A DNA stretch of 64,000 nucleotides from Psychrobacter sp. bablab_jr014 (lineage in GTDB: Bacteria > Pseudomonadota > Gammaproteobacteria > Pseudomonadales > Moraxellaceae): NCBI RefSeq assembly GCF_016464015.1, contig NZ_JACDXT010000009.1, positions 62,001 to 126,000 of the forward strand. Direction: 5' to 3'. Of the stretch, positions 39,173 through 49,040 are shown piece by piece. Every line of letters begins with the position of its first letter. The first letter of the stretch is position 1. The notes beneath the pieces are model-generated. The model was not told the DNA's origin. It saw nothing but the letters and a program-made list of their open reading frames with translations, and searched no databases. The position numbers and the translations under genes were made by a program.

Positions 39173-40690
39173 TTAATGACGGTCTTCGATTTGTGTGGTT
39201 TCGCTAACTTTGTCATCGTAGCGACCATGCATACGGGTCAAGATAAATGCGCCCAAGCCAAAGAATACCACAACGCCCCAACCGAATAATAATAAGATCA
39301 AGGTTGAATACCCTTCATATGGTTCTTGCACCAAGTCGATAAGCTTTAATACCAACGCCACCGTCAATACGGTCGGGGTAATGACAGTAAGCATAAACAC
39401 CCATGCGCCGCCAAGTTTCACACTTGAGATACGGTTAACATGCGCCAACAAACCTGGAATTTGCTGACGGTTAAACCACATAATGGCCGCAATAGACATC
39501 AGGCCACCAGCGACGATACCGATATTGTTGGCAAAGTGATCGATAACATCGACCAACACCAGCGAGCTGCCTGTAGAGAATGCAGCGATTGAAATAACCG
39601 CGCATACGCCACCGATAACCGCCACTGCTTTTTTACGTGACCATGCAAACTTGTCTTGCACCGAAGAGATGGGCACCTCTAGGATACTGACTAGCGAACT
39701 GATACCTGCAACCACCAATGAGCCGAAGAATAAGAAGCCGACAAAGTCGCCACTTGCGCCCATGGTTGAGATGATTTTTGGAAATACGAAGAAAGCCAAG
39801 CCAACACCGCCGCTGGCCACTTCTGACACGTCTTGGCCTGTTGACATTGCCATAAAGCCAAGCGCAGCGAAGATACCGATACCCGCGATTAATTCAAATG
39901 ACGAGTTGGCGAAACCGACAACCAAGCCTGCGCCTGTTAAGTTGGTGTTCTTTTTAAGGTATGAGGCATAGGTCACCATGATACCGAAACCAACCGATAA
40001 TGAGAAAAACACATGGCCATAAGCCGCTAGCCAGACGTTCGGATCGGCCATTTTTTCCCAGTTGGGTTCAAAAAAGGCATTTAAGCCGATGCTTGCACCT
40101 GGCAAAGTGACTGCTTTAAAGACCATCATGCCAAACAAAACGATTAACAATGGGATACAGATTTTATTGGCAAGCTCGACACCTTTACGAATGCCGCCGA
40201 ACATAATCAGCATCGCAACTGCCCAAACAATGACCAGACCGATAAACATCTGCGGTACAAACACAGAGGTCAAGTCGCCTGTATGATGAATAAAGTCGGT
40301 GACAAAAAAGTTGGTCGTATCCTCGCCCCATTTTTGCCCGAAAGAAAACAGCATATAGCTGCCTGCCCAGACGATAACGGCGGCATAATAAATAGCAATA
40401 ACAAAGGATACCAATGTCTGCCACCAGCCAATAAACTGTCCTGACTTAACGACTTGTTTGTACGCACGTGGCGGCGCTGAACGGTACTTATGGCCAATGA
40501 TGTAATCTAAAAACAATAATGGAATACCTGCGGTAAATATGGCAATCAGGTACGGCACCATAAATGCCCCACCACCATTGTCATAAGCCACATAAGGGAA
40601 ACGCCAAATGTTCCCCAAACCTACGGCTGAGCCGATCGCGGCGACGATAAATCCAGTTCGACTGGACCAGTTCTCTCTTTGCTCTGCCAT
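39173..40690 (-). CDS. metP: Sodium-dependent amino-acid importer (NSS family, MetP-like)
   Basis: 505-residue transporter of the neurotransmitter:sodium symporter family with 12 predicted helices. The helix-1 sodium/substrate segment FIVAAIGSAVGLGNIWRFPY is canonical, and the later FFSLSVGFGIMVTYASYL (helix 6) fits. The adjoining MetS-like peptide points to methionine and/or alanine uptake, as in the characterised MetPS system; this is inference. The next gene upstream, lpxA, is separated by a terminator. Confidence 0.9.
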   Translation of the reverse strand: MAEQRENWSSRTGFIVAAIGSAVGLGNIWRFPYVAYDNGGGAFMVPYLIAIFTAGIPLLFLDYIIGHKYRSAPPRAYKQVVKSGQFIGWWQTLVSFVIAIYYAAVIVWAGSYMLFSFGQKWGEDTTNFFVTDFIHHTGDLTSVFVPQMFIGLVIVWAVAMLIMFGGIRKGVELANKICIPLLIVLFGMMVFKAVTLPGASIGLNAFFEPNWEKMADPNVWLAAYGHVFFSLSVGFGIMVTYASYLKKNTNLTGAGLVVGFANSSFELIAGIGIFAALGFMAMSTGQDVSEVASGGVGLAFFVFPKIISTMGASGDFVGFLFFGSLVVAGISSLVSILEVPISSVQDKFAWSRKKAVAVIGGVCAVISIAAFSTGSSLVLVDVIDHFANNIGIVAGGLMSIAAIMWFNRQQIPGLLAHVNRISSVKLGGAWVFMLTVITPTVLTVALVLKLIDLVQEPYEGYSTLILLLFGWGVVVFFGLGAFILTRMHGRYDDKVSETTQIEDRH

Positions 40691-40869
40691 GCAACGCTCC
40701 TAAAATTTCAATAATAATTTTCTTTAAGGGGTCAAATTCATTCCATGACGAAGACAACGGCTTAAAGAAAATGCGTATTAGCGATAAGTTAAACTAAGTT
40801 ACTAGAGTATAACGATATATAACTAGGAAGTTTCTGCTAAGTGTTATTAAAAGTCAAGTGACCATAAAT

Positions 40870-40903
40870 GCAAAAAAGCCATAACGGTTCGTTATGGCTT
40901 AGA
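40870..40903 (-). terminator. Terminator of the lpxD-fabZ-lpxA cluster
   Basis: AAAAGCCATAACG and CGTTATGGCTT form a stem with a short loop, about 70 bases beyond the lpxA stop; A/T tracts flank both sides. Confidence 0.75.
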
Positions 40904-40971
40904 AAAACAATGAACGCTTGTTCTATTTATTTATAAAAATTACCCCGTATTAATCGACGAAAGTTGTTATA

Positions 40972-41751
40972 TTAGCGCACAACCCCACGTTTGCTTTGCT
41001 GCAATGAATCAATCAATAACTGAATTTTTGGCTCTTTGGGCAGCATCTCATTTTCAAGGACAACCAGCGCTTCTTTGGTGGTCATGCCAGCACGAAAGAT
41101 GGTGTTATACGCTTGACGCAAACTGTCGATGGTCTCTTTTGACCAACCCTTACGGCGCATACCCTCAATATTCAAACCGTGTACATGCGCGGGATTGCCC
41201 GATACCATCGTAAAGGCCGCAACGTCTTTTAAAATGAGGCTTGCGCCACCAACCAAGCTGTAATCATCGATACGACAAAATTGATGAATGCCTGAGTTGC
41301 CGCCAATAATGATGTGGTCGCCAATCGTGACATGGCCTGCCACGCCGACATTATTGGCAATAACATTGTGATTACCAATGACACAGTCATGTGCAATATG
41401 GGTATTCACCATCAACAAATTATGACTACCAATCTTGGTCAGACCTTTGTCTTGTGCCGTACCTCGGTGTAAGCTGCATGACTCGCGAATGTCATTATAA
41501 TCACCAATCTCAAGCCACGTTGGCTCGTCATTGTATTTTAAATCTTGTGAATCTTCACCGATGCTCGCAAATTGATAAATCTGATTGTGCTTGCCGATGC
41601 GGGTCATTTTCGCCACCACCACATGCCGATGCAAAATAGTGTGAGCACCGATTGTCACGTCGTCGCCAACAATACAATAAGGGCCAATAACGGCAGTCTC
41701 ATCAATCGTGGCAGAGGGTGAAATGAGTGCGGTAGGATGAATCTGACTCAT
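40972..41751 (-). CDS. lpxA: Acyl-ACP:UDP-N-acetylglucosamine O-acyltransferase
   Basis: First enzyme of lipid A synthesis, adding the 3-O-acyl chain to UDP-GlcNAc. 259 residues of left-handed beta-helix hexapeptide repeats (IHPTALISPSATIDETAVIG and on), with the catalytic His in MVNTHIAHDCVIGNHN and a helical C-terminal domain (LRQAYNTIFRAG). It is the last gene of the cluster; lpxB, usually next, is not here. The gap to fabZ is 197 bases. Confidence 0.97.
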   Translation of the reverse strand: MSQIHPTALISPSATIDETAVIGPYCIVGDDVTIGAHTILHRHVVVAKMTRIGKHNQIYQFASIGEDSQDLKYNDEPTWLEIGDYNDIRESCSLHRGTAQDKGLTKIGSHNLLMVNTHIAHDCVIGNHNVIANNVGVAGHVTIGDHIIIGGNSGIHQFCRIDDYSLVGGASLILKDVAAFTMVSGNPAHVHGLNIEGMRRKGWSKETIDSLRQAYNTIFRAGMTTKEALVVLENEMLPKEPKIQLLIDSLQQSKRGVVR

Positions 41752-41948
41752 AATGCAAACCTTTGGTCATTAATACAAATAAAGGATAAATCGCGCCAGT
41801 ACTTCCATAGACATACTGGCGATATAAAGCAAGTTAAAACCATGACAGAAACGTACATCAATAAAGGACGATACCTGCCTGTTTAGACATAAAACACGAC
41901 GAGTTTTTTAGACCCGCTATAATAACATAGGCGCACAATCTATTATCG

Positions 41949-42467
41949 TTATGCTGCCGACTTGTCTTGGCGGGCAATCATTACCTCAGCACTCGCTGCC
42001 ATTTCATCGCCTACATGAACCGTACAGCTAAATTTATAGATACCACGTTTTTGCATCAATGTCTTAGCACGGACAGTCAACTGATCGCCTGGAATCACAC
42101 GGCGCTTAAAGCGTACTTTGTCTACGCCAGCAAACAAGTACAGATAACCATCTTCTGAGGTCACACCTGCACTGATAAAGCCCAGCACACCAGACACCTG
42201 TGCCATCGCTTCGACCATTAATACCCCTGGCATAATAGGCTCATCAGGAAAATGCCCATTAAAAAATTCTTCATTAATGGTGACGTTTTTGATGCCTGTA
42301 ATACTCTCGCCAGGTTTACAAGCAGTAATTTTATCCACCAACATAAACGGATAACGATGTGGCAAATAATGCTTGAGCGTATGATAAGTGAGCGGTAAAG
42401 TCAGACCTTGGTCAGATAAACTTTGGATATCTGCATCAGTTAAGGTCTCAAAATCGATCATGCTCAT
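41949..42467 (-). CDS. fabZ: 3-hydroxyacyl-ACP dehydratase FabZ
   Basis: Hot-dog-fold enzyme that dehydrates beta-hydroxyacyl-ACP in fatty acid elongation. The active-site His is in [13 protein letters not shown] and the Glu in [19 protein letters not shown]. 172 residues, with about 20 extra N-terminal residues compared with the shortest homologues. It sits between lpxD and lpxA, where it balances hydroxyacyl-ACP use between phospholipid and lipid A. Confidence 0.97.
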   Translation of the reverse strand: MSMIDFETLTDADIQSLSDQGLTLPLTYHTLKHYLPHRYPFMLVDKITACKPGESITGIKNVTINEEFFNGHFPDEPIMPGVLMVEAMAQVSGVLGFISAGVTSEDGYLYLFAGVDKVRFKRRVIPGDQLTVRAKTLMQKRGIYKFSCTVHVGDEMAASAEVMIARQDKSAA

Positions 42468-42544
42468 GGTTGAACTTCCTTGCTATATAGGGACTATTTT
42501 GTCTATTATTAATTAATAAGATAGACACGTTTTTTGTAAACACG

Positions 42545-43561
42545 CTAAGCGCGTCCAAGCTTACGAAACTGTACAGCAGCGCGGCGCCATTCTTTTGACG
42601 GCATCGCAACGGTACCTGAAGAATAAGAACCAGATTCTGTCAATGACTTGGTGACCATACTCATGCCTGAGATGGTGACGTCATCGGTGATAGTGATGTG
42701 CCCGTTGATGCCCACTGCACCACCAATGATACAGCGCTTACCAATCGTCGTACTGCCTGCAATACCTGTCTTTGCAGCAATCGCCGTACCATCGCCAATG
42801 CGCACATTGTGGGCGATTTGTACTAAATTATCAACAATCACATGATTACCAATGACGGTGTCATCAATTGCCCCACGATCTATACAGGTTTGGCTGCCAA
42901 TACGCACATAGTCACCGATAATCACGCGGCCAAGCTGAGCAATGCGCTCCCAACCTTGGGTACTTGGGTCAGCACTTGGCGCAAAACCAAAGCCCTCAGC
43001 ACCAATACTCGCGCCTGCGTGAATGCGCACATGAGCACCGAGTATGCAGTCATGCGCGATGGTCACATGAGCACCCAGTACTGTCCCCTCACCAATCTGT
43101 ACGTCATCTTCAATACATACATGGGCAGCAAGCTGACTGCGTGCGCCAATCACGGCACCTGCACCGATTACACAATAAGCACCGATACTGATCGACTCAC
43201 CAATCACTGCCGTTTCATCAATTACCGCTGTCGGATGGATGCTGGCGCTTTTATGACTTTTAGAAAACAACTGACTGGCACTGGCGTATGCCAAATAAGG
43301 ATTGGGCACCACCAGTGCAATGCTGTCTTTTGGCACCTGATCCTGATAGCGCGCGGTAACCAATACACAGGCGGCTTTGGTGTCCTCTAACCTATTTGCA
43401 TAACGCGGATCAGCCAAAAAACTCAACTGCCGCCTCGTTGCAGCACCCAAACTGCCGACACCATCAATCGCTGTCCTGCACGCAGGCTCGGTTATTTCGT
43501 CTTTGTTTAGTACCGTTTGTCGGGTCTCAATTTGGGTTATCAGCTGCGTTATCGTGGTCAT
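42545..43561 (-). CDS. lpxD: UDP-3-O-acylglucosamine N-acyltransferase
   Basis: Third step of lipid A synthesis: transfers a hydroxyacyl chain to the glucosamine nitrogen. N-terminal uridine-binding domain (about 1-105, GAATRRQLSFLADPRYANRL), then hexapeptide-repeat beta-helix with the catalytic His in NLVQIAHNVRIG, and a short C-terminal helix. 338 residues is typical. It directly follows bamA; skp is missing between them. Confidence 0.97.
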   Translation of the reverse strand: MTTITQLITQIETRQTVLNKDEITEPACRTAIDGVGSLGAATRRQLSFLADPRYANRLEDTKAACVLVTARYQDQVPKDSIALVVPNPYLAYASASQLFSKSHKSASIHPTAVIDETAVIGESISIGAYCVIGAGAVIGARSQLAAHVCIEDDVQIGEGTVLGAHVTIAHDCILGAHVRIHAGASIGAEGFGFAPSADPSTQGWERIAQLGRVIIGDYVRIGSQTCIDRGAIDDTVIGNHVIVDNLVQIAHNVRIGDGTAIAAKTGIAGSTTIGKRCIIGGAVGINGHITITDDVTISGMSMVTKSLTESGSYSSGTVAMPSKEWRRAAVQFRKLGRA

Positions 43562-43595
43562 AAGTCACATTTTTATCAGGGCTATGAATACAGCA

Positions 43596-43625
43596 ATCGC
43601 CAAGTGAGTATACCAACTTGGCGAT
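43596..43625. other. Perfect hairpin in the bamA-lpxD gap
   Basis: ATCGCCAAGT and ACTTGGCGAT pair over 10 bp with a 10-base loop, in the 101-base gap where other gammaproteobacteria carry skp. No T-tract, so attenuation or mRNA processing is more likely than full termination. Confidence 0.65.
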
Positions 43626-43662
43626 GCGAGAGGATTGGAACGATGATGTCAGATGATAGTCT

Positions 43663-46092
43663 TTAGAATGTGCTACCAATCTGGAACTGAACTTTTTCAG
43701 TCTCATCGCCTTCTTTATCATTAATAGGTACTGCATAACTCAATGAAATCGGACCAATCGGCGTGTACCATGTCACACCAGCGCCCGCACTGAATCGGAA
43801 CTCATTATCTTGGGTCAGTAACGGAATGTCTGTAGCTTCGCCACTGATAGGATCTGTAAAGGTACGGTCTTCTTTATCAGTGGTATCAAAGACTTGGCCG
43901 CCTTCGGCGAATAATACAGGACGTACTTGATCTGCCCAGTCGCCTTTAAACGGCATGGGTAAAATCAGCTCAGCACCAAAACTGGCCAGTGCATTACCGC
44001 CAACTTCTTCTTCTGTAGCGATGGTATCGTCATCAATAGCATCGTAATAGCTTTTTGACTTAGGTCCTAGAGTTGAGGCTTCGTAGCCACGCACCGAGCC
44101 GTAGCCGCCTGCATAGAAGTTTTCATAAAACGGCAAGTCATTACCGTAACCAAGTTTAGCATAACCGCGAGCAATAAAGTCTTTATAGATTGGATAGTAG
44201 GCATTACCACGATAGGTCAGCTTTTGATAATTAGTATCACCAAAGCCTATGGTTGCGTCCACTTGGTGGCTCATACCCTTGGTTGGGAAGGTAGGACGGT
44301 CAAGGGTGCTGTAGTCCCAACCAAGTAATAGATTATAGGTCGTGTAGTCGTTTTTAAAGCCAAAACGCTCAATCTCGTTGCCCTCATCATCACGGTACTT
44401 TTCTGCGGTGCCGCCATCATCAATAATTTGCTGTACGTTTGAGATGCCTAAACGACGGCCACCACGGATTTCAGTATTGTCGATATTGATACCCGCACTT
44501 ACGCGCTTGGTTTCATCTACAGGATAGCTGTATTTCAGCGTACCACCATAAGAATCGGTAACATAGTTACTCACGTTTCTGTCATCGTATTTGGTCTTAC
44601 GATAATACGCGCTAACACCTTGAGCAACACCATTTTCGGTAAAGTACGGATCAGTATAGCCAAGGCTATAAGAATCACGCGTTTCTGAGCGCGATAGTGC
44701 TGCATTCACGCGATTGCCTGTACCCATAAAGTTGTTTTGTGTCAGATCAACTTGAAAGGTAACCCCGCCACTTTGCGAGTAACCTGCCGCTACCGTTGAG
44801 CTACCAGATGGCTGCTCTTCAACGGTATAGTTGACATCCACTTGATCGGGTTGGTTGGGGACAGGTTTGACATCGACTTTAACACTTTTGAAAAAACCTG
44901 TACGCATCAAACGCGCACGCGAGAGCTGAATTTTTTCATTAGACGAGAGCGATCCCTCAAGCTGACGCATCTCGCGGCGTAGCACTTCATCCTTGGTGCG
45001 GATATTGCCACTAAAATTAATACGACGCACATAAATAGGACGCGCAGGATCGATATAATAATCGACATCGACGACTTTGGTCTCATCGTTAATACGCGGT
45101 ACAGGGCGTACTTGCGCTAAATAATAGCCTTCATTGCCGTAGCTGTTTTTTAATGCCGCTGTCGTGGCATCCAGCTCTGCTTGTGAGTAGGTTTTGTTTG
45201 GCGCAAAGGTGACAAGCTTTTGTAGCTCAGCGGTGTCTTTAATTGGACGACCTAAAAAGTTGACCTCACCAAACTTGTACTGCTCGCCTTCGGTCAAGCT
45301 GACTTCGATAAACACACTGCGCTTGTCTTCACTAATGTTAAGCACGGCATTGTCAACATTAAAACGCACATAGCCATCATTTTGGTACAATGCTTTTAGG
45401 TTTTCTAAGCTTGCCGCCAGCTTTTCTTGCGCGTAGCGATCAGACTTTGATAACAAGCGCGTCCATGACGCTTCTTTTACTGCAAAGACGTCTTTAATAT
45501 CCTCATCACTAAAGTGCTCGTTGCCAATGACATTGATATCAACGACTTTGGCAGGCTTGCCTTCAATAAAGCGCACGTCAAGTTTGACACGGTTACCATC
45601 GAGTAGCGTTTGATCAACTTCGATATTACTGTTGTAGTAGCCTTGGCTGATGTATTGCTGCTGTAGCTCATTCGCCACGCCTTTCAAGGTCGCTTGCTTG
45701 AGCACCTGTCCAGCTGACAGACCTGCATTTTGTAGACCCGCCTCAAGACCTTCTTTTGGAATCAGTTTATTACCTTCAAAATTGACTTCAGCAATAATCG
45801 GGCGCTCAACCACATCAAAGCGCAACTGATTGCCTTCAATACGGCTTTGGATATTGGCAAAATTGTCCGTGGCGTATAGTGCTTTGATACTGGCAGCGAG
45901 GCTTGCATCCGTCACGGTGTCGCCAACACTGATAGGAAGAACGGGATACAGGCTATCGGGGGTAACACGCTGTAAACCATTAAATCCAATATCTGTCACC
46001 ACAAAATCTGCTGCGTGGGCAGACATGCTCATCATCGCTACCATGACTGGCAGTCCCGCTGCACTCATAAATAAAGGCGTACGCATAAACAC
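43663..46092 (-). CDS. bamA: Outer-membrane protein assembly factor BamA
   Basis: Central Omp85 barrel of the BAM complex. Signal peptide at the N-terminus (GLPVMVAMMSMSAHA, cleavage before ADF), five POTRA domains (to about residue 430; FVVTDIGFNGLQRVTPDSLY opens POTRA1), then a 16-strand barrel. The conserved loop-6 region is YGSVRGYEASTLGPKS and the C-terminal strand ends VQFQIGSTF with terminal aromatic Phe. 809 residues is normal. ATG 46092 gives MFMRT; Met3 at 46086 is an equally good start. It follows rseP. Confidence 0.97.
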   Translation of the reverse strand: MFMRTPLFMSAAGLPVMVAMMSMSAHAADFVVTDIGFNGLQRVTPDSLYPVLPISVGDTVTDASLAASIKALYATDNFANIQSRIEGNQLRFDVVERPIIAEVNFEGNKLIPKEGLEAGLQNAGLSAGQVLKQATLKGVANELQQQYISQGYYNSNIEVDQTLLDGNRVKLDVRFIEGKPAKVVDINVIGNEHFSDEDIKDVFAVKEASWTRLLSKSDRYAQEKLAASLENLKALYQNDGYVRFNVDNAVLNISEDKRSVFIEVSLTEGEQYKFGEVNFLGRPIKDTAELQKLVTFAPNKTYSQAELDATTAALKNSYGNEGYYLAQVRPVPRINDETKVVDVDYYIDPARPIYVRRINFSGNIRTKDEVLRREMRQLEGSLSSNEKIQLSRARLMRTGFFKSVKVDVKPVPNQPDQVDVNYTVEEQPSGSSTVAAGYSQSGGVTFQVDLTQNNFMGTGNRVNAALSRSETRDSYSLGYTDPYFTENGVAQGVSAYYRKTKYDDRNVSNYVTDSYGGTLKYSYPVDETKRVSAGINIDNTEIRGGRRLGISNVQQIIDDGGTAEKYRDDEGNEIERFGFKNDYTTYNLLLGWDYSTLDRPTFPTKGMSHQVDATIGFGDTNYQKLTYRGNAYYPIYKDFIARGYAKLGYGNDLPFYENFYAGGYGSVRGYEASTLGPKSKSYYDAIDDDTIATEEEVGGNALASFGAELILPMPFKGDWADQVRPVLFAEGGQVFDTTDKEDRTFTDPISGEATDIPLLTQDNEFRFSAGAGVTWYTPIGPISLSYAVPINDKEGDETEKVQFQIGSTF

Positions 46093-46335
46093 TATCCGTC
46101 AATAAAATTGCTTAAATAAAAATAAGGTTGGCTTTGGTTTCTGTCATCCCAAACCTAGGATTCAAGGATATGTTGACAGATAACACACACTCTATATAAA
46201 ACGCATCATAAAATAAACTAAAAATCATCAATAGTATAGTGCGCCTATTTTATCCATTTCTGGACTAAGGAAGCATAGATAAAGCGCTTAGGCATTGATT
46301 TTAGCTACTTTGTATCGATTGCGTTGAATCTATAA

Positions 46336-47703
46336 TTAAAACAGGCGACTGATATCATTACCAATCGCTAACACCATGAAACCTGCCAGTAAGAGTAAGC
46401 CGATGTTTAAGCCGACCATCTGTGCGTTTTCAGACACAGGGCGTCCGCGTATCAGCTCAATCAGATAGTACACCATGTGCCCACCGTCTAAGACAGGAAT
46501 CGGCAATAAATTAAGCACCGCTAAGCTCAAACTGATTAAAGCTGCGGTTGAGAGTACTGTTTGCCAGCTGATCTCAAAGCTTTGCTTAGCGACTTTGGCA
46601 ATAGTAATCGGTCCTGATAAATTCTCTAGACCAATCATACCTGAAATCATCTTGCCCATCGAATCGACCGTCATTACCGCCAGCTGCTCGGTCTTTTTAA
46701 ATGACTGCACTAAGGCTGCGGCTGGATCATAAACGACCGTGGTCTTGTACGCATCAGGGACGACAATCTCTGAAGCTTCGACCATAGCACCGATTTGCCC
46801 GTACGCATTGCCCATCGTGTCTTTTTTACCTTGCGGCATAACTTCAAGGCGGACAGGCTTGCCATCGCGCATGACATCAAAAGTAAGCAAGGCTTCAGGA
46901 TTGTCACGGATGATACGCGTCGCGCTAATCCAATCGTCAATCTTGTTGCCATTAATGCTCGTAATACGGTCGCCAACCTTTAGGCCTTGACGTTCAGCAG
47001 CGCCGCCTTCGCTTAACCCACCAATAATAGGTTCTATCGTCGGCTGCCATGGCAAAACGCCAAAGCTGCTGAGCGCATCTTTGCCATTATTGTGCTGCAT
47101 AAAATCGCTAATCGGCGCCTGAAAGGTTTGCGTGTCACTGCCGCTTTGCCCCATGACGGTCACATTAATGTTGCCTGTCTCGCCCATACGTCCTGCCAGA
47201 CGGTAATTAATCGCCTCCCACGTCTGCACGTCATGTCCATCAATCGCGACGACTTTATCCCCCACAGGCAGCTGAGCGATCGCCGCAGGAGTATCAGGTA
47301 GCACTTCACCAATATTGGTGGACAGCTGCTCTGATGGGGTCATAAACAGCACCCAAAATAAAAAAATCGCAATCACAAAATTCATGATTGGCCCTGCGGC
47401 GACGATGGCAATTTTCTTGAGCGGATGCTGACGATTAAAGGCCAAATGCAGCTCGTCGGCTGCCACCTCGCCTTCACGCTCATCGAGCATTTTGACATAA
47501 CCACCCAAAGGCAGCGCCGAGATACGATAGTCGATACCGCTTTTTTTGCTGCGCCAGCCTGCAAGCTTGGGCCCAAAACCAATAGAATACGTCAGTACCT
47601 TAACGCCACACAGCCGTGCAACAATAAAGTGTCCCCACTCGTGCAAAGCGACCAATGGCCCAAGCACCAAAATAGCGGCCAGTAACGTCAATAAAAAAGT
47701 CAT
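46336..47703 (-). CDS. rseP: Site-2 intramembrane zinc protease RseP
   Basis: Regulated intramembrane protease that cleaves anti-sigma factors and remnant signal peptides. The zinc motif HEWGH is at residues 21-25; the third ligand lies in the C-terminal NLLPIPVLDGGHMVYY. Two PDZ-like domains lie between (about 115-310; GEVLPDTPAAIAQLPVGDKV, GGAAERQGLKVGDRI). Four membrane helices. 455 residues is standard. It is nine bases after dxr. Confidence 0.97.
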   Translation of the reverse strand: MTFLLTLLAAILVLGPLVALHEWGHFIVARLCGVKVLTYSIGFGPKLAGWRSKKSGIDYRISALPLGGYVKMLDEREGEVAADELHLAFNRQHPLKKIAIVAAGPIMNFVIAIFLFWVLFMTPSEQLSTNIGEVLPDTPAAIAQLPVGDKVVAIDGHDVQTWEAINYRLAGRMGETGNINVTVMGQSGSDTQTFQAPISDFMQHNNGKDALSSFGVLPWQPTIEPIIGGLSEGGAAERQGLKVGDRITSINGNKIDDWISATRIIRDNPEALLTFDVMRDGKPVRLEVMPQGKKDTMGNAYGQIGAMVEASEIVVPDAYKTTVVYDPAAALVQSFKKTEQLAVMTVDSMGKMISGMIGLENLSGPITIAKVAKQSFEISWQTVLSTAALISLSLAVLNLLPIPVLDGGHMVYYLIELIRGRPVSENAQMVGLNIGLLLLAGFMVLAIGNDISRLF

Positions 47704-47712
47704 TGCTTTATC

Positions 47713-48930
47713 CTACGCGCGGCGCGTAAGCTGCGCTATCAGGTGTTGAGTATGCATGCGCACGCGCGCGTCCATTGCCAAGATGTCCTCAAGGCTTGCC
47801 TCTATGCGTGTACCAAATTCTGCTGTGCCATAGCTTAACGCTTGCTCGTTGATATCAGCGATATCTGTCAAGCGAATCTGCTCTGCCAAAAAGGCCTCAA
47901 CGGCAATTTCATTAGCCGCGTTTAAGGTAATGGTCGCAGGCATGCCCGCTTGCATGGCTTGACGCGCTAGGCGCAGACAGGCGAACTTTTGCAAATCAGG
48001 CTTGATAAAAGACAAATCGCTCATCTCGTACAAATCAAGCGGCACCACCCCACTCTCTATCCGCTCAGGGTAGCTGAGCGCATGCGCAATGGGCGTCTTC
48101 ATATCAGGCATGCCCATTTGCGCTAGAACACTACCATCATTATACGCCACCATTGAGTGAATAATACTCTGCGGATGGATAACGACCGAAATTTTATCTT
48201 CTGGCAAATTAAACAAGTGGCACGCCTCAATCAGCTCAAGCCCCTTATTCATCATGGTCGCCGAATCGACAGAAATCTTTTGTCCCATAGACCAGTTGGG
48301 GTGCTTAACCGCCTCGGCCACACCTGCCTGCTGCATTTGCTCAAAAGATTTATGTAAAAAAGGGCCGCCCGATGCAGTCAGCCACAGATTACGGATGCCA
48401 TGTTTACTGTCATGAATGTGCGTACGCGATTGTTGCACATCTAACGGTAAGCATTGAAAGATAGCATTGTGCTCAGAATCAATCGGTAATAAGGTGGCAC
48501 CACTGTTCGCTACGGCGTCCATCATGACCTGACCTGCCATGACCAAAGCTTCTTTATTAGCGAGCAAAATGCGCTTGCCTGCACGCGCCGCAGCTAACGT
48601 TGAGGGCAAGCCTGCCGCACCGACAATCGCGGCAACGACAGTATCAACTTCACTGTCCGTAGCAATGTCATTTAACCCTTCATCACCACCAACCACATCA
48701 ATGGACAACCCAGCCGCTTGCAAACGTATGGCAAACCCGTCTACAGACGCGCTTGGTACGGCAACGCGAGTCGGACGAAAGCGCTCGCATAGCGCGAATA
48801 ATTTGTCTAAACGCTGATGCCCAGAGAGCGCATAAACCTCAAAGTTGTGCTCCGCCATGGCTAAGATAGCTAAAGTACTGTCACCGATTGAGCCCGTCGC
48901 GCCGAGTACGGCAATACGTTGCCTTGTCAT
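47713..48930 (-). CDS. dxr: 1-deoxy-D-xylulose 5-phosphate reductoisomerase
   Basis: Second and committed step of the MEP isoprenoid pathway, giving 2-C-methylerythritol 4-phosphate. NADPH motif IAVLGATGSIGDSTL at the start; LANKEALVMAG, PIDSEHNAIFQCL and the conserved SGGPF and NWSMGQKISVDSATMMNKGLE active-site segments follow. 405 residues is normal. Position next to uppS and cdsA supplies isoprenyl units for undecaprenyl phosphate. Confidence 0.97.
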   Translation of the reverse strand: MTRQRIAVLGATGSIGDSTLAILAMAEHNFEVYALSGHQRLDKLFALCERFRPTRVAVPSASVDGFAIRLQAAGLSIDVVGGDEGLNDIATDSEVDTVVAAIVGAAGLPSTLAAARAGKRILLANKEALVMAGQVMMDAVANSGATLLPIDSEHNAIFQCLPLDVQQSRTHIHDSKHGIRNLWLTASGGPFLHKSFEQMQQAGVAEAVKHPNWSMGQKISVDSATMMNKGLELIEACHLFNLPEDKISVVIHPQSIIHSMVAYNDGSVLAQMGMPDMKTPIAHALSYPERIESGVVPLDLYEMSDLSFIKPDLQKFACLRLARQAMQAGMPATITLNAANEIAVEAFLAEQIRLTDIADINEQALSYGTAEFGTRIEASLEDILAMDARVRMHTQHLIAQLTRRA

Positions 48931-49040
48931 TATGTTTGCCTATGTGTGGGAGGAACGCAGCACATCTACGTGTCCTATAAAAATAAAATATGCGTACGAT
49001 GCATTGACATCAGGATAAACGATGCCATGAAAATCTTAGC

